Source of the DNA: an uncultured Bacteroidales bacterium
GTDB lineage: Bacteria > Bacteroidota > Bacteroidia > Bacteroidales > Paludibacteraceae
DNA length: 20,672 nt
Reading direction: 5' to 3'
NCBI GenBank assembly: GCA_937907165.1
Contig: CALCUH010000082.1
Coordinates: forward strand, 1-20,672
Under the pieces are notes generated by a model. That model had not been told where the DNA came from, did no database searches, and was given only the letters and a program-made list of their open reading frames with translations. Positions 13,439 through 20,672 of this stretch are shown here, piece after piece. Within the stretch, counting starts at the first letter, position 1; the number at the start of each line of letters is the position of its first letter. The translations under genes and the position numbers were made by a program.

Positions 13439-15631
13439 ATGAAGAAATTATTTTTACTATTAGCAATGGCTTTGACAAGTTTCTTCGCGTCTGCGGAAGA
13501 CTTTCAAAACGCAAATTACATTGACAAGTGGGGCCGGTTGACTTTGATCGGTAACCAGTTGTCAAGTTCAAAGACTGGAGAGGCTATCCAATTGAAGGGA
13601 TGGAGTTCTTTCGGTAACTATGGTGAGAACTGCGTATCTGGTAGTTCAGACCTTTTGAGAATGAAGGGTATGGGTGCTAACTGTGTTCGTCTCGCTAGAT
13701 ACCTCGGTAGTTCTGGTGTTTACACAGACAACGCTATTCAAACTCTCATCACTGCTGCAAACCAATTGGGTATGTATGTAGTTCTTGATTGGCACATCTT
13801 GGAGGCTGCCAATGGTAGTGGTAATCCTAATAATTACAAGGATGATGCGAAGAACTTCTTCTCAAATTTCGCAAAATGGATTACAGAAAACCAATATATC
13901 AATGTAATCTATGAGCTTTGTAACGAGCCAAGTGGTGTTGATGCTGGCCAAATCAAGAGTTACGCTGAATACGTAATTCCTGCAATTACTCAATATGAGA
14001 AAAACAAGCCAATCATCATTGTTGGAACTCCTCACTGGGATCAATACATCTATACCCAAACTTACAAAAATGGTTTGTTGCGTTCTAACGATGCTAATAT
14101 CATGTACGCATTCCACATGTACGCCAATGAGAGAGATCATGCGGACTTGTTGAACTCTGAGTTCTTGAAGGCTTGCGAGGTGATGCCGGTATTCGTTTCT
14201 GAGTGGGGTCTTTCTCACGCACAACCTGAGTTGTTTAACGGTGATAAGGCAAATGACGTTAACACTGATGTCGCTGCGCGTTTCATCAGCTATTGTAATG
14301 GTAATAACTGTGCACAAGTTGTCAGCTGGATGAACTGGTCTTATGGTAACAAATTAGAGGGTTCTTCTACTTTCAAGGAGCGTACTTGCGAACCAGGTAA
14401 TAATGGTGATAACTTGACTAAGTCTGGTAAGTGGATCATCGGTGTCCTTGGTGGTGATATCAATCCTGTTATCCCTAAAGGTAGCTCTTATGATCTTATT
14501 CCTTTCACTTTGAACACAAAGTCTGACAAGAAAGAATTGGATCCTTACAAATATGACAAGAATCCAGAAGCTGCCGATGACGCATTGGGTGCTGCTATGG
14601 ATATCACTTATTATGATGCAAACAACACCTCTGAGGAGGGTTACGTTAAGGGTAAGGACTACGATCCTTTGAAACTCGTTAGCCCATTCGATAAGGTTGC
14701 AAGAGATGAGTGGAATGACAAATGGCCTGAAGATGTAGGCGAAATCGTTCCTCAATGTTACGCTGGTCGTGCATGGTGTAGTACTCGTTACAATGAGTGC
14801 GTCGATGTAACAGGTTGCGCTATCAATGGTGCATGGAATGGTTCAACAGGTTTGGGTTGGGTTTCATCCGGTGAATGGTTGAACTACACCTTCCAAGTTG
14901 ACGATCCTGGTTACTATTCAATTGGCGTTTGCGTTGGTTCTGGTGTCGGTGGTTACGGATTTGCAACAATGAATGATGATGAGGATTTGGAGTACACCGC
15001 AAAAGGTAGCTTCTCATTATCTTTGCTTGATTATCCTACCGAGACTTTCATGGTAGATATCGACAAGTCAACCGCAACTGAGGAGAAAGCTATTAAGGAG
15101 TCTGAGTTCGCTGCTGTAGCTCTTGCCGCAAGTCAAATGATTTCCCCTGCTAATAGCGATGTCCCTGCAAAGAACAACAAGTGCTGGACTGGCCTTTGCC
15201 AAGACCAAGACAACGAAGATGAGACTGCTAACCAAGGTGTTCTCTTCAAGGAGGCAGGAACTTACGTTGTTAAGTTGTATTTCGCTAATGGTTTCAAGGA
15301 TAACTTCGCTGCTATGCGCTTCACTTATGAAAAACCTTGGACTGGTGACGGATATCCTGAGAAAACAGCTCAAAATCCTGACAACACTGGTCTTAACAAC
15401 AACTTGAGCGAGGGTATCTCTGTTTATCCTTCCATTGTTGAGAACGGACAATTCAACGTTAACGTTGAGGGCGCTGCAGGCGTAACTATCACTAACATGA
15501 CTGGTGCTATCGTTTACAGCCAATCAATCAACGGTGCTTCAATCATCAAGGTTAACTTGGCTGCTGGTGTTTATAACGTGAACGTCGTTTCTGGCGAGGA
15601 CGCTATTACATCTAGAATCATTGTTAAGTAA
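13439..15631 (+). CDS. Secreted GH5 cellulase with CBM6-like domain and T9SS sorting domain
   Basis: 730 residues from ATG at 13439; an in-frame TTG at 13427 only adds four residues before a good signal peptide (MKKLFLLLAMALTSFFASAE, cleavage ~19). GH5_2-like domain ~25-340: AIQLKGWSSFGNYG, DWH at 117-119, acid/base Glu163 in CNEPSG, HMY at 226-228, nucleophile Glu255 in SEWG, and WMNWSYG (297-303). All catalytic residues are intact. Residues ~375-632 form a CBM6-like beta-sandwich: CVDVTGC, LGWVSSGEWLNYTFQVDDPGYYS (472-494) and, after an atypical ~110-residue stretch, VLFKEAGTYVVKLYF and NFAAMRFTY. The C-terminus (~655-730) with ISVYPSIVENGQFNV and AAGVYNVNVV resembles a T9SS sorting domain. 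Codon use is strongly biased to AAC, GGT, TTC and GCT, like the GH94 gene, suggesting high expression. It forms a single-gene unit and probably makes the main extracellular cellulase of the locus. Confidence 0.93.
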   Translation: MKKLFLLLAMALTSFFASAEDFQNANYIDKWGRLTLIGNQLSSSKTGEAIQLKGWSSFGNYGENCVSGSSDLLRMKGMGANCVRLARYLGSSGVYTDNAIQTLITAANQLGMYVVLDWHILEAANGSGNPNNYKDDAKNFFSNFAKWITENQYINVIYELCNEPSGVDAGQIKSYAEYVIPAITQYEKNKPIIIVGTPHWDQYIYTQTYKNGLLRSNDANIMYAFHMYANERDHADLLNSEFLKACEVMPVFVSEWGLSHAQPELFNGDKANDVNTDVAARFISYCNGNNCAQVVSWMNWSYGNKLEGSSTFKERTCEPGNNGDNLTKSGKWIIGVLGGDINPVIPKGSSYDLIPFTLNTKSDKKELDPYKYDKNPEAADDALGAAMDITYYDANNTSEEGYVKGKDYDPLKLVSPFDKVARDEWNDKWPEDVGEIVPQCYAGRAWCSTRYNECVDVTGCAINGAWNGSTGLGWVSSGEWLNYTFQVDDPGYYSIGVCVGSGVGGYGFATMNDDEDLEYTAKGSFSLSLLDYPTETFMVDIDKSTATEEKAIKESEFAAVALAASQMISPANSDVPAKNNKCWTGLCQDQDNEDETANQGVLFKEAGTYVVKLYFANGFKDNFAAMRFTYEKPWTGDGYPEKTAQNPDNTGLNNNLSEGISVYPSIVENGQFNVNVEGAAGVTITNMTGAIVYSQSINGASIIKVNLAAGVYNVNVVSGEDAITSRIIVK

Positions 15632-15660
15632 TTCCTTCCTTAGGAAATACTAAATAATTT

Positions 15661-15694
15661 GAGGGGTGTGCCTATGGGTGCGCCCCTCTTTTTT
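15661..15694 (+). terminator. Intrinsic terminator after the GH5-CBM gene
   Basis: 12-bp stem 15661-15672 with 15677-15688, containing G-U wobbles and capped by TATG, followed by six T's (15689-15694). It lies 30 nt after the stop codon. Confidence 0.88.
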
Positions 15695-15838
15695 GTCCCT
15701 TTCTTCTACGTTTTGTCCCTTTGTTAGCTTATAAAACCTCTGTTTGTTTGCCAATTTTCATTCCCTTTCTCCAATGTTTCCTTTTTTTTTTAATTATTGA
15801 TATTGAGTAAAAAAATATTTTAAAGAAATGGGTTGTCA

Positions 15839-15867
15839 TTGTTTTTTGTTATTTTTATATAACTTTG
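15839..15867 (+). promoter_or_regulatory. Promoter of the leader ORF and giant surface protein gene
   Basis: TAACTTTG at 15860-15867 fully matches TAnnTTTG, with TTG at 15839-15841 18 nt upstream as a weak -33 element. The predicted start is near 15874, giving an unusually long leader of ~147 nt before the ATG at 16021. The long leader leaves room for the small ORF. Confidence 0.58.
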
Positions 15868-15916
15868 CAACGGATATATTACGGAACTAGGCTCAAATTG
15901 TAACGGAGCAGTTACT

Positions 15917-16009
15917 ATGAAAGTCAAGGTGAGTGGTTTGGATGAATGGCTTGTCAACCTAGCTGGCATCGCTGTTGTGTCGTTTATTTTTACTATTTGT
16001 TGTACATAA
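15917..16009 (+). CDS. Possible 30-residue membrane leader peptide
   Basis: ATG at 15917 opens 30 codons ending in TAA at 16007-16009, 11 nt before the ATG of the giant protein. The peptide starts MKVKVSGLDEWLVNLAG and continues with a hydrophobic run (IAVVSFIFTICC), so it could be a single-span membrane peptide or a signal-like leader. It lies wholly within the predicted mRNA leader, and its position would allow translational coupling. It has no homologue that I recognise, and an ORF of this length can arise by chance, so this is tentative. Confidence 0.3.
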   Translation: MKVKVSGLDEWLVNLAGIAVVSFIFTICCT

Positions 16010-16020
16010 TTATTACCGTT

Positions 16021-19000
16021 ATGGAAACTTTATATACAAAAGGCAATTCAGCTTTTAATCGTGTTCGCTTCGGATTCGTGGCGTCGTTAACACTTTTCTT
16101 CCTCCTGTTGTTCGGGGGCGGGGAGATGTTTGCGAAAACGCATACTATTAGTGGGGGTTCTACGCTAATATCCGTTTTCCCGGAAAACGTGGAGGATGGC
16201 GACGTAGTCGAACTTTTGGGCGATGTGACATTAGGTGCGGACATTCCGATGTTTTATGATATATCTGTTACCATTAAGGGTAATGGATACAAGATTACAC
16301 GCTCAAGAACTGGTAGTAATACATATCATTCCATTATTTTATCTAGCAATGCCCAAGTAATCTTGGAGAATGTTATATTAGACGGTAATGGATATGGAGT
16401 TTCTACTTCATTTGTCACTGTTTCTGGCTCTTCCAAACTTATTATGGATGCGGCATCCAAGATTACCAATGTGGGAAATTATCCTGCCGTTAATTTGGAT
16501 GGTGGTTCCTTGATCGGTGGTCAGATTACGGGGTGTACGAATACAAATAATAATAATAACGGTATTGTTTATGTCTCAAATGCTAATTCTGTTCTTAGTA
16601 ATTGTAGAATTACGGGGAATACGATAAGAAACAATAACAATGCTTGCGTGGTTTATTTGAGTGGTAAGATGGTGAATTGCGTGGTAGCAGATAATATTAA
16701 TACCAGTGCTTCTCCTCGAGCAATAGCTGCCTACAATGGATCTTATGTCATTAACTGTACTATCACTAATAATAGTAAAATGTATGGCTATTACAAAATG
16801 TCTGGAACTACTTATCTGTGTAATTCAATTTTCTATGGCAATTCAAATAATACGAGTTGGAACTACCCGACTTCTTATAACTGTGTAACTGCTAATCCAA
16901 ACCTATCTTCTGATTATTCCCTAACAGCCAATTCTACCAACTGTATTAATCAAGGAAAAGATACATACTTTACTTCCAATAGCACGCTCTCTACCGATAT
17001 AGCGGGAAACCCTCGTTTTACCGGCACGATAGATGTCGGTGCGTATGAATTGGGAGCCAACATCTATTATGCGAAATTAACGGCGAAATATGGGAATACC
17101 GATTGCACTAACCAGATGGGCACTTTAACCTCAACTCCTGCCATTCCGTCTTGGACTCAAGATGCAAATCATCTCTATTCGTTTGCGATTTCTTCAGGTT
17201 CTTCTTCCACGCAGGATGTGACTGTCAGTGTACCTTCGTCCCCAATAGCTGTTCGTATAAATCGTCAAGATTACACTTGCATTTTCGACCATTGGGAGAC
17301 CTCTGGCGGAACAGCTGTCTCTGGCAACACGCTTACATTTAAACAGGACAAGAACAATGCGAACCAATACGTCGCCATCTACAAGGTTCCCCAATATTTC
17401 TGGATGAATGCGCAAACAGAGGATGGCGAGGAGATTGCTACAAGTTACTTCTCGAATGTCCCGGGATTGGTTTATGATGGACAATCTACTAACCAATATA
17501 CTCAATCCGGTTTTTATGTAAATCGATTCTCTACTACGTTCTCTAATGGAGAGTGGAATGATCGAATGCCTGAGGTGGTTATCAATGATGTGATTTATGG
17601 GTTTGACCATTGGGAGAGCGTGCAGGGTACGCAGTCGAGAAATAATCGGAATTCGGATCCTTATGAACCTGAATGGAGTTCTAATACAGAGGTTGCAAAC
17701 CCAACCTTGGCAATATCCTCAAGTAATTCTATTTGGTCAGCTTGGAGTAATAATAGACGTACATGTACCTACTACACCGCAGTCTACAAAGTCAAGGGGA
17801 CAACCTACTACGCGACGTTGACGGCGAAAGGGAATGATGGCACCGCTTTAACGTCAGAGTTTACGAGTGCCGACCAGACATTACGTCATGCAAATGACTT
17901 ATACTCTTTCACTATTATTCCTAAGCAGGATGATATCACGTCAAAAAATGTTTCGGTCGCTCCTGTCGCTGCTAAGCAAACGATAACGATGACCATCGAT
18001 GGCGAACAAATCACTTATACCTTCGACCATTGGGAGCATAATGGTGAAAGAGTGAATGGTCCATTGACTTTCAAGACCGATAAGACGGCTGCAGATAGTT
18101 ATGTGGCAATTTATAAGTCCGATAAGTGTGCGGTTATTCAGGCGTCTAAAACTCAAAACGTCAGATGGGGAGATAAGATTGATTTGACCGTCAATGATAT
18201 GGACGAAAGTATGGGCTTGGATATTGATTTCCAATGGCAAAGCAGCACGAATGGAACGACGTGGACGGATATCGCTGGTGATGAGGCAAAAGAGGAGGAG
18301 TATTCTTTTGTTGTCCAACCGAATTTCCCACGTTACTATCGTTTGAAAGCCACTCCTAGAGGACAGGCTTCTTGCTATTCGAACAATGTCTCTTTGTCAG
18401 CTGCTGCTTGTGCGGAGCCGACGGTTAGTGTAACGGGAACGGGTGTTAAGACCATATCAGAGGGGCTTATCTATGAAGTCAATGCAGGAACTTCTTTCAC
18501 GATTTCGGTTGATGCGGTAAATGTGCCTAATTTCACTTGCACGTTGACTCAAACACCTTTGCAACGTACTGGAACGGTGACCGTCACCCCGACCAAGTCC
18601 GATAATTACGGAAATACTTACCAGATATCGAATCTTAATGATAGTTATCAGTATTCCTTGACTTATAAGAATTGCAATGGGCAAGATGTGATTAAAGAGT
18701 TTACTGTTCGTGCGGTTTATAAGTGTACCTCTTCATATTCTGAGCAAATATGGTTCGATGACTTTGGTAGATTTGAAGTTACGGGGACCGGAAGAACACA
18801 AACAGTGACTTACTATTATAAGAATGATAATAAACAGGAAGTTTCTGTGACATCTGTTGATCAAAATTGTACTGGATATTATCAAGTAAATGATAACAGA
18901 GATCCGAAACCGGTCTTGTTGACATATAATAAAAATGCCGACGATGGTCAGTTTAATATTACGAATAATTCGTATGGTGGTATGTGTAATGACCAAATGG

Positions 19001-20672
19001 GAAATTTTACAGACCATACAGGTAATACGAACGGCGCCATGTTGTTTGCGAATCTTAAAGAAAAATCTATGGGCGAACAGATTTACAGTCGTCCTTTCCA
19101 AGTGGATTGTGATGACGCCTATGTGATTTTCTCTATGTTTGTGGCAAATGCGAATAAAAATGTTAATGCGAATTGGTCAGGAACAACCGCTTCAGGAACT
19201 AGATGTGATCGTTGTAAATTGGAAGAAGTGAACGTTCGTTTGGATATTTATGAGGAGGGAATTGCAACACCAGTGGCCCAAGCTTATTCTGGTAACATCC
19301 CAAGCCGCGAGGTATGTTCGGCATGGCATAATTTGTCTGCGAAGTTTATTGCGAAGAAGGACAAACAGTACACGATGGTGTTGGTAAGTAACAAAGATGG
19401 TGGTGCCGGTAATGATGCATTGTTTGATGATATTTCCATCACGGTCTGCTATCCGGACGTTGCTCTTACCGATGACCCTTATGTGGAGAACACCTCCCAT
19501 CACATGGCGGTGTGCGGAAAAGACCAAACGGAGGCAGTTGCTACAATTGCTTGCGCTTCCAGTATTATGGAGTACTTCGAGTCTCCTGTGTTCTTGTATC
19601 AATTCCAAGATGCGGGCGGCGTTTGGCAAAATTTAGTGGAAGGAGACAATCCGTTCTCTACGACGAATGGCTATGATGTGGATTTGAGGGATTCCCGTCT
19701 AGAAGGCAACCAAGGATTCCGTGTGATTGTCGCAAAGAATACGATAAAGATTAATAGTATTCTGGACTATGTGCGTGTAAATGGTGAATTCCCTCAGGTG
19801 GCTTGTGACAACTATTATGGTATTTCAAACGATAATTTCACCATTTCTTTTTATCCGGATTTAGGTGAATTAGGTGATGAGAATACTTTAGCTTGTCCGA
19901 ACGACGAGGTTACCCTTCAGAAAGATTTGACGGGTTACAATTATCGTAAATGGTATGATAAGAACTGGGACGAGATTACATCCGCCAGTGGTGAGGATAG
20001 TTACACTTTCACCATGGGACGTTCTACACAGACGGTTTATTTGGTCGTGGCAGCCGAGGACGGAATATGTGCGGATACCGCTACGTTTAAGACTTCGGTC
20101 AACCGTAAGGTGGTGATGACATGTTCGGATACGACTCTGTACACTCCGGCAAGCGCAACTGATTGCAGTGTGGAATATACGTTGGCTCATCCGTTGGCAA
20201 CAAGTTGTAGTAGCGATAATTTCAAATATTATTACAACACGACGTCCAAGACTTCAGCCTACACGCGTTTCACTGATGGTGCGAAAGTGACAGTGGAGGA
20301 TGGAGACATTGTTTATTGGGTTGTTGTGATGGACGACGATGAGACGTTGACTGATTCATGCCAGCAGGTGGTTACGGTTGTGGATAGAACTAGCCCTGAA
20401 TTTGCGACCATCGATCCTCAGAAAGCGATCGCAGCTGGAAGTTGTGTCTACAAGATGCCGGATTTGTCAGAGGTGGTTCTGGCTGCCGCTTCCGATAACT
20501 GCACGGCGAAGGCGAATATATTGTTTGTCAGCCAATCTGAGGAGAAGGATGCCGAGTATGCCCAGACCGACGAAGAGCAAACCATCCATGTGACCGTCAT
20601 TGTGAAAGACGAGGCGGGTAATCAAGGTGAGACAATCGTCGATGTCATCATTCCAGTAAATGATATCACTGT
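16021..20672 (+). CDS. Giant secreted multidomain surface protein, N-terminal 1550 residues (3' end outside window)
   Basis: An uninterrupted frame runs from ATG 16021 to the window edge. The N-terminus has basic residues then a strong hydrophobic core (FGFVASLTLFFLLLFGGG, ~18-34), a signal peptide ending near MFAKT. Domains: parallel beta-helix ~45-345, rich in Asn and N-G turns and ending DIAGNPRF...DVGAYE, a hallmark of Bacteroidota choice-of-anchor/beta-helix proteins; three repeats with a FDHWE core and a Y(V/T)A(I/V)YK end (~348-699); an Ig-like domain (~702-795, FQWQSSTNGTTW...YYRLKATPRG); a beta-rich stretch (~800-930); a jelly-roll-like domain (~930-1150, DHTGNTNGAMLFANL and FDDISITVCYP); more beta-rich repeats; and a HYR-like domain from ~1450 (VVDRTSPEF...VKDEAGNQGE). 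Probably a surface adhesin or glycan-binding protein exported by T9SS; a sorting domain would be in the missing part. Pectate-lyase-type catalysis cannot be shown. Its position next to cellulases suggests substrate attachment, by inference only. Confidence 0.85.
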   Translation, partial: METLYTKGNSAFNRVRFGFVASLTLFFLLLFGGGEMFAKTHTISGGSTLISVFPENVEDGDVVELLGDVTLGADIPMFYDISVTIKGNGYKITRSRTGSNTYHSIILSSNAQVILENVILDGNGYGVSTSFVTVSGSSKLIMDAASKITNVGNYPAVNLDGGSLIGGQITGCTNTNNNNNGIVYVSNANSVLSNCRITGNTIRNNNNACVVYLSGKMVNCVVADNINTSASPRAIAAYNGSYVINCTITNNSKMYGYYKMSGTTYLCNSIFYGNSNNTSWNYPTSYNCVTANPNLSSDYSLTANSTNCINQGKDTYFTSNSTLSTDIAGNPRFTGTIDVGAYELGANIYYAKLTAKYGNTDCTNQMGTLTSTPAIPSWTQDANHLYSFAISSGSSSTQDVTVSVPSSPIAVRINRQDYTCIFDHWETSGGTAVSGNTLTFKQDKNNANQYVAIYKVPQYFWMNAQTEDGEEIATSYFSNVPGLVYDGQSTNQYTQSGFYVNRFSTTFSNGEWNDRMPEVVINDVIYGFDHWESVQGTQSRNNRNSDPYEPEWSSNTEVANPTLAISSSNSIWSAWSNNRRTCTYYTAVYKVKGTTYYATLTAKGNDGTALTSEFTSADQTLRHANDLYSFTIIPKQDDITSKNVSVAPVAAKQTITMTIDGEQITYTFDHWEHNGERVNGPLTFKTDKTAADSYVAIYKSDKCAVIQASKTQNVRWGDKIDLTVNDMDESMGLDIDFQWQSSTNGTTWTDIAGDEAKEEEYSFVVQPNFPRYYRLKATPRGQASCYSNNVSLSAAACAEPTVSVTGTGVKTISEGLIYEVNAGTSFTISVDAVNVPNFTCTLTQTPLQRTGTVTVTPTKSDNYGNTYQISNLNDSYQYSLTYKNCNGQDVIKEFTVRAVYKCTSSYSEQIWFDDFGRFEVTGTGRTQTVTYYYKNDNKQEVSVTSVDQNCTGYYQVNDNRDPKPVLLTYNKNADDGQFNITNNSYGGMCNDQMGNFTDHTGNTNGAMLFANLKEKSMGEQIYSRPFQVDCDDAYVIFSMFVANANKNVNANWSGTTASGTRCDRCKLEEVNVRLDIYEEGIATPVAQAYSGNIPSREVCSAWHNLSAKFIAKKDKQYTMVLVSNKDGGAGNDALFDDISITVCYPDVALTDDPYVENTSHHMAVCGKDQTEAVATIACASSIMEYFESPVFLYQFQDAGGVWQNLVEGDNPFSTTNGYDVDLRDSRLEGNQGFRVIVAKNTIKINSILDYVRVNGEFPQVACDNYYGISNDNFTISFYPDLGELGDENTLACPNDEVTLQKDLTGYNYRKWYDKNWDEITSASGEDSYTFTMGRSTQTVYLVVAAEDGICADTATFKTSVNRKVVMTCSDTTLYTPASATDCSVEYTLAHPLATSCSSDNFKYYYNTTSKTSAYTRFTDGAKVTVEDGDIVYWVVVMDDDETLTDSCQQVVTVVDRTSPEFATIDPQKAIAAGSCVYKMPDLSEVVLAAASDNCTAKANILFVSQSEEKDAEYAQTDEEQTIHVTVIVKDEAGNQGETIVDVIIPVNDIT
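17062..18117 (+). repeat. Three tandem protein-level repeats with FDHWE core in the giant surface protein
   Basis: Copies at 17062-17385, 17386-17790 and 17791-18117 (108, 135 and 109 codons). Each has an N-terminal beta-strand region, FDHWE (at residues 422, 528 and 668) and a closing YVAIYK or YTAVYK. Copies 1 and 3 also share YYA(K/T)LTAK and HxLYSF. The spacing and the W-then-YxAxY pattern resemble the bacterial 'FxGW...YxAxW' surface repeats (Listeria-Bacteroides type), but the exact core is different. DNA identity is low, so the repeats are old. Confidence 0.75.

Larger units (their letters stand above)
15632..16020 (+). other. 389-nt intergenic and leader region before the giant surface protein gene
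   Basis: From left to right it holds the terminator at 15661-15694, a short direct repeat of TTTTGTCCCTTT-like sequence (~15691-15725), an AT-rich spacer, a promoter-like element at 15839-15867, the half-site AACGGATAT at 15869-15877 that also occurs in the palindrome at 1408-1423, and a possible 30-codon ORF at 15917-16009. No RNA gene or mobile element is visible. Confidence 0.7.

Overview
The window looks like a chromosomal segment from a fibre-degrading Bacteroidota, most likely a gut or rumen Bacteroidales. Four things support this: signal peptides paired with type IX secretion (T9SS) C-terminal sorting domains, TAnnTTTG promoter elements, start codons without well-placed Shine-Dalgarno sequences, and GH5_2 / GH94 / GPH-transporter gene content. 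Moderate GC with AT-rich intergenic gaps also fits. The species cannot be named from the sequence alone. All genes supported here lie on the + strand.

Layout. (1) 3-1365: housekeeping end, the 3' part of the tRNA1(Val) A37 methyltransferase gene followed 4 nt later by mutY. (2) 1548-3869: a T9SS-secreted protein with two tandem GH5 cellulase modules; the second has lost its catalytic acid/base and substrate-binding residues. (3) 4065-5503: a two-gene unit, a small lipoprotein and an outer-membrane beta-barrel protein, closed by a strong terminator. (4) 5777-13183: the core utilisation cluster, in order cytoplasmic cellobiose phosphorylase (GH94), GH5 lipoprotein, secreted GH3 glycosidase, and a GPH-family sugar:cation symporter with a large extra loop, ending in a strong terminator. 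(5) 13439-15631: a secreted GH5-CBM6-like-sorting-domain cellulase with its own promoter and terminator. (6) 15632-20672: a leader region with a possible 30-codon membrane-peptide ORF, then at least 1550 codons of a giant secreted multidomain surface protein (beta-helix, threefold FDHWE repeat, Ig-like, jelly-roll-like, HYR-like) that runs off the window.

How the genes fit together (inference from family knowledge and order). Secreted and surface-anchored GH5_2 enzymes cut cellulose or other beta-1,4-glucans. The released cellobiose and short oligosaccharides cross the inner membrane through the GPH symporter. GH94 phosphorolyses cellobiose to glucose-1-phosphate and glucose, saving ATP, while the GH3 enzyme may hydrolyse oligosaccharides outside the cytoplasm. 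No SusC/SusD pair is present in the window, so this is not a classical polysaccharide utilisation locus. The most unusual items are the pseudo-catalytic GH5 module, the ~115-residue insert in the symporter, the non-canonical GH3 acid/base motif, inverted repeats at or near three promoters, and the repeat-rich giant protein with its possible leader peptide.
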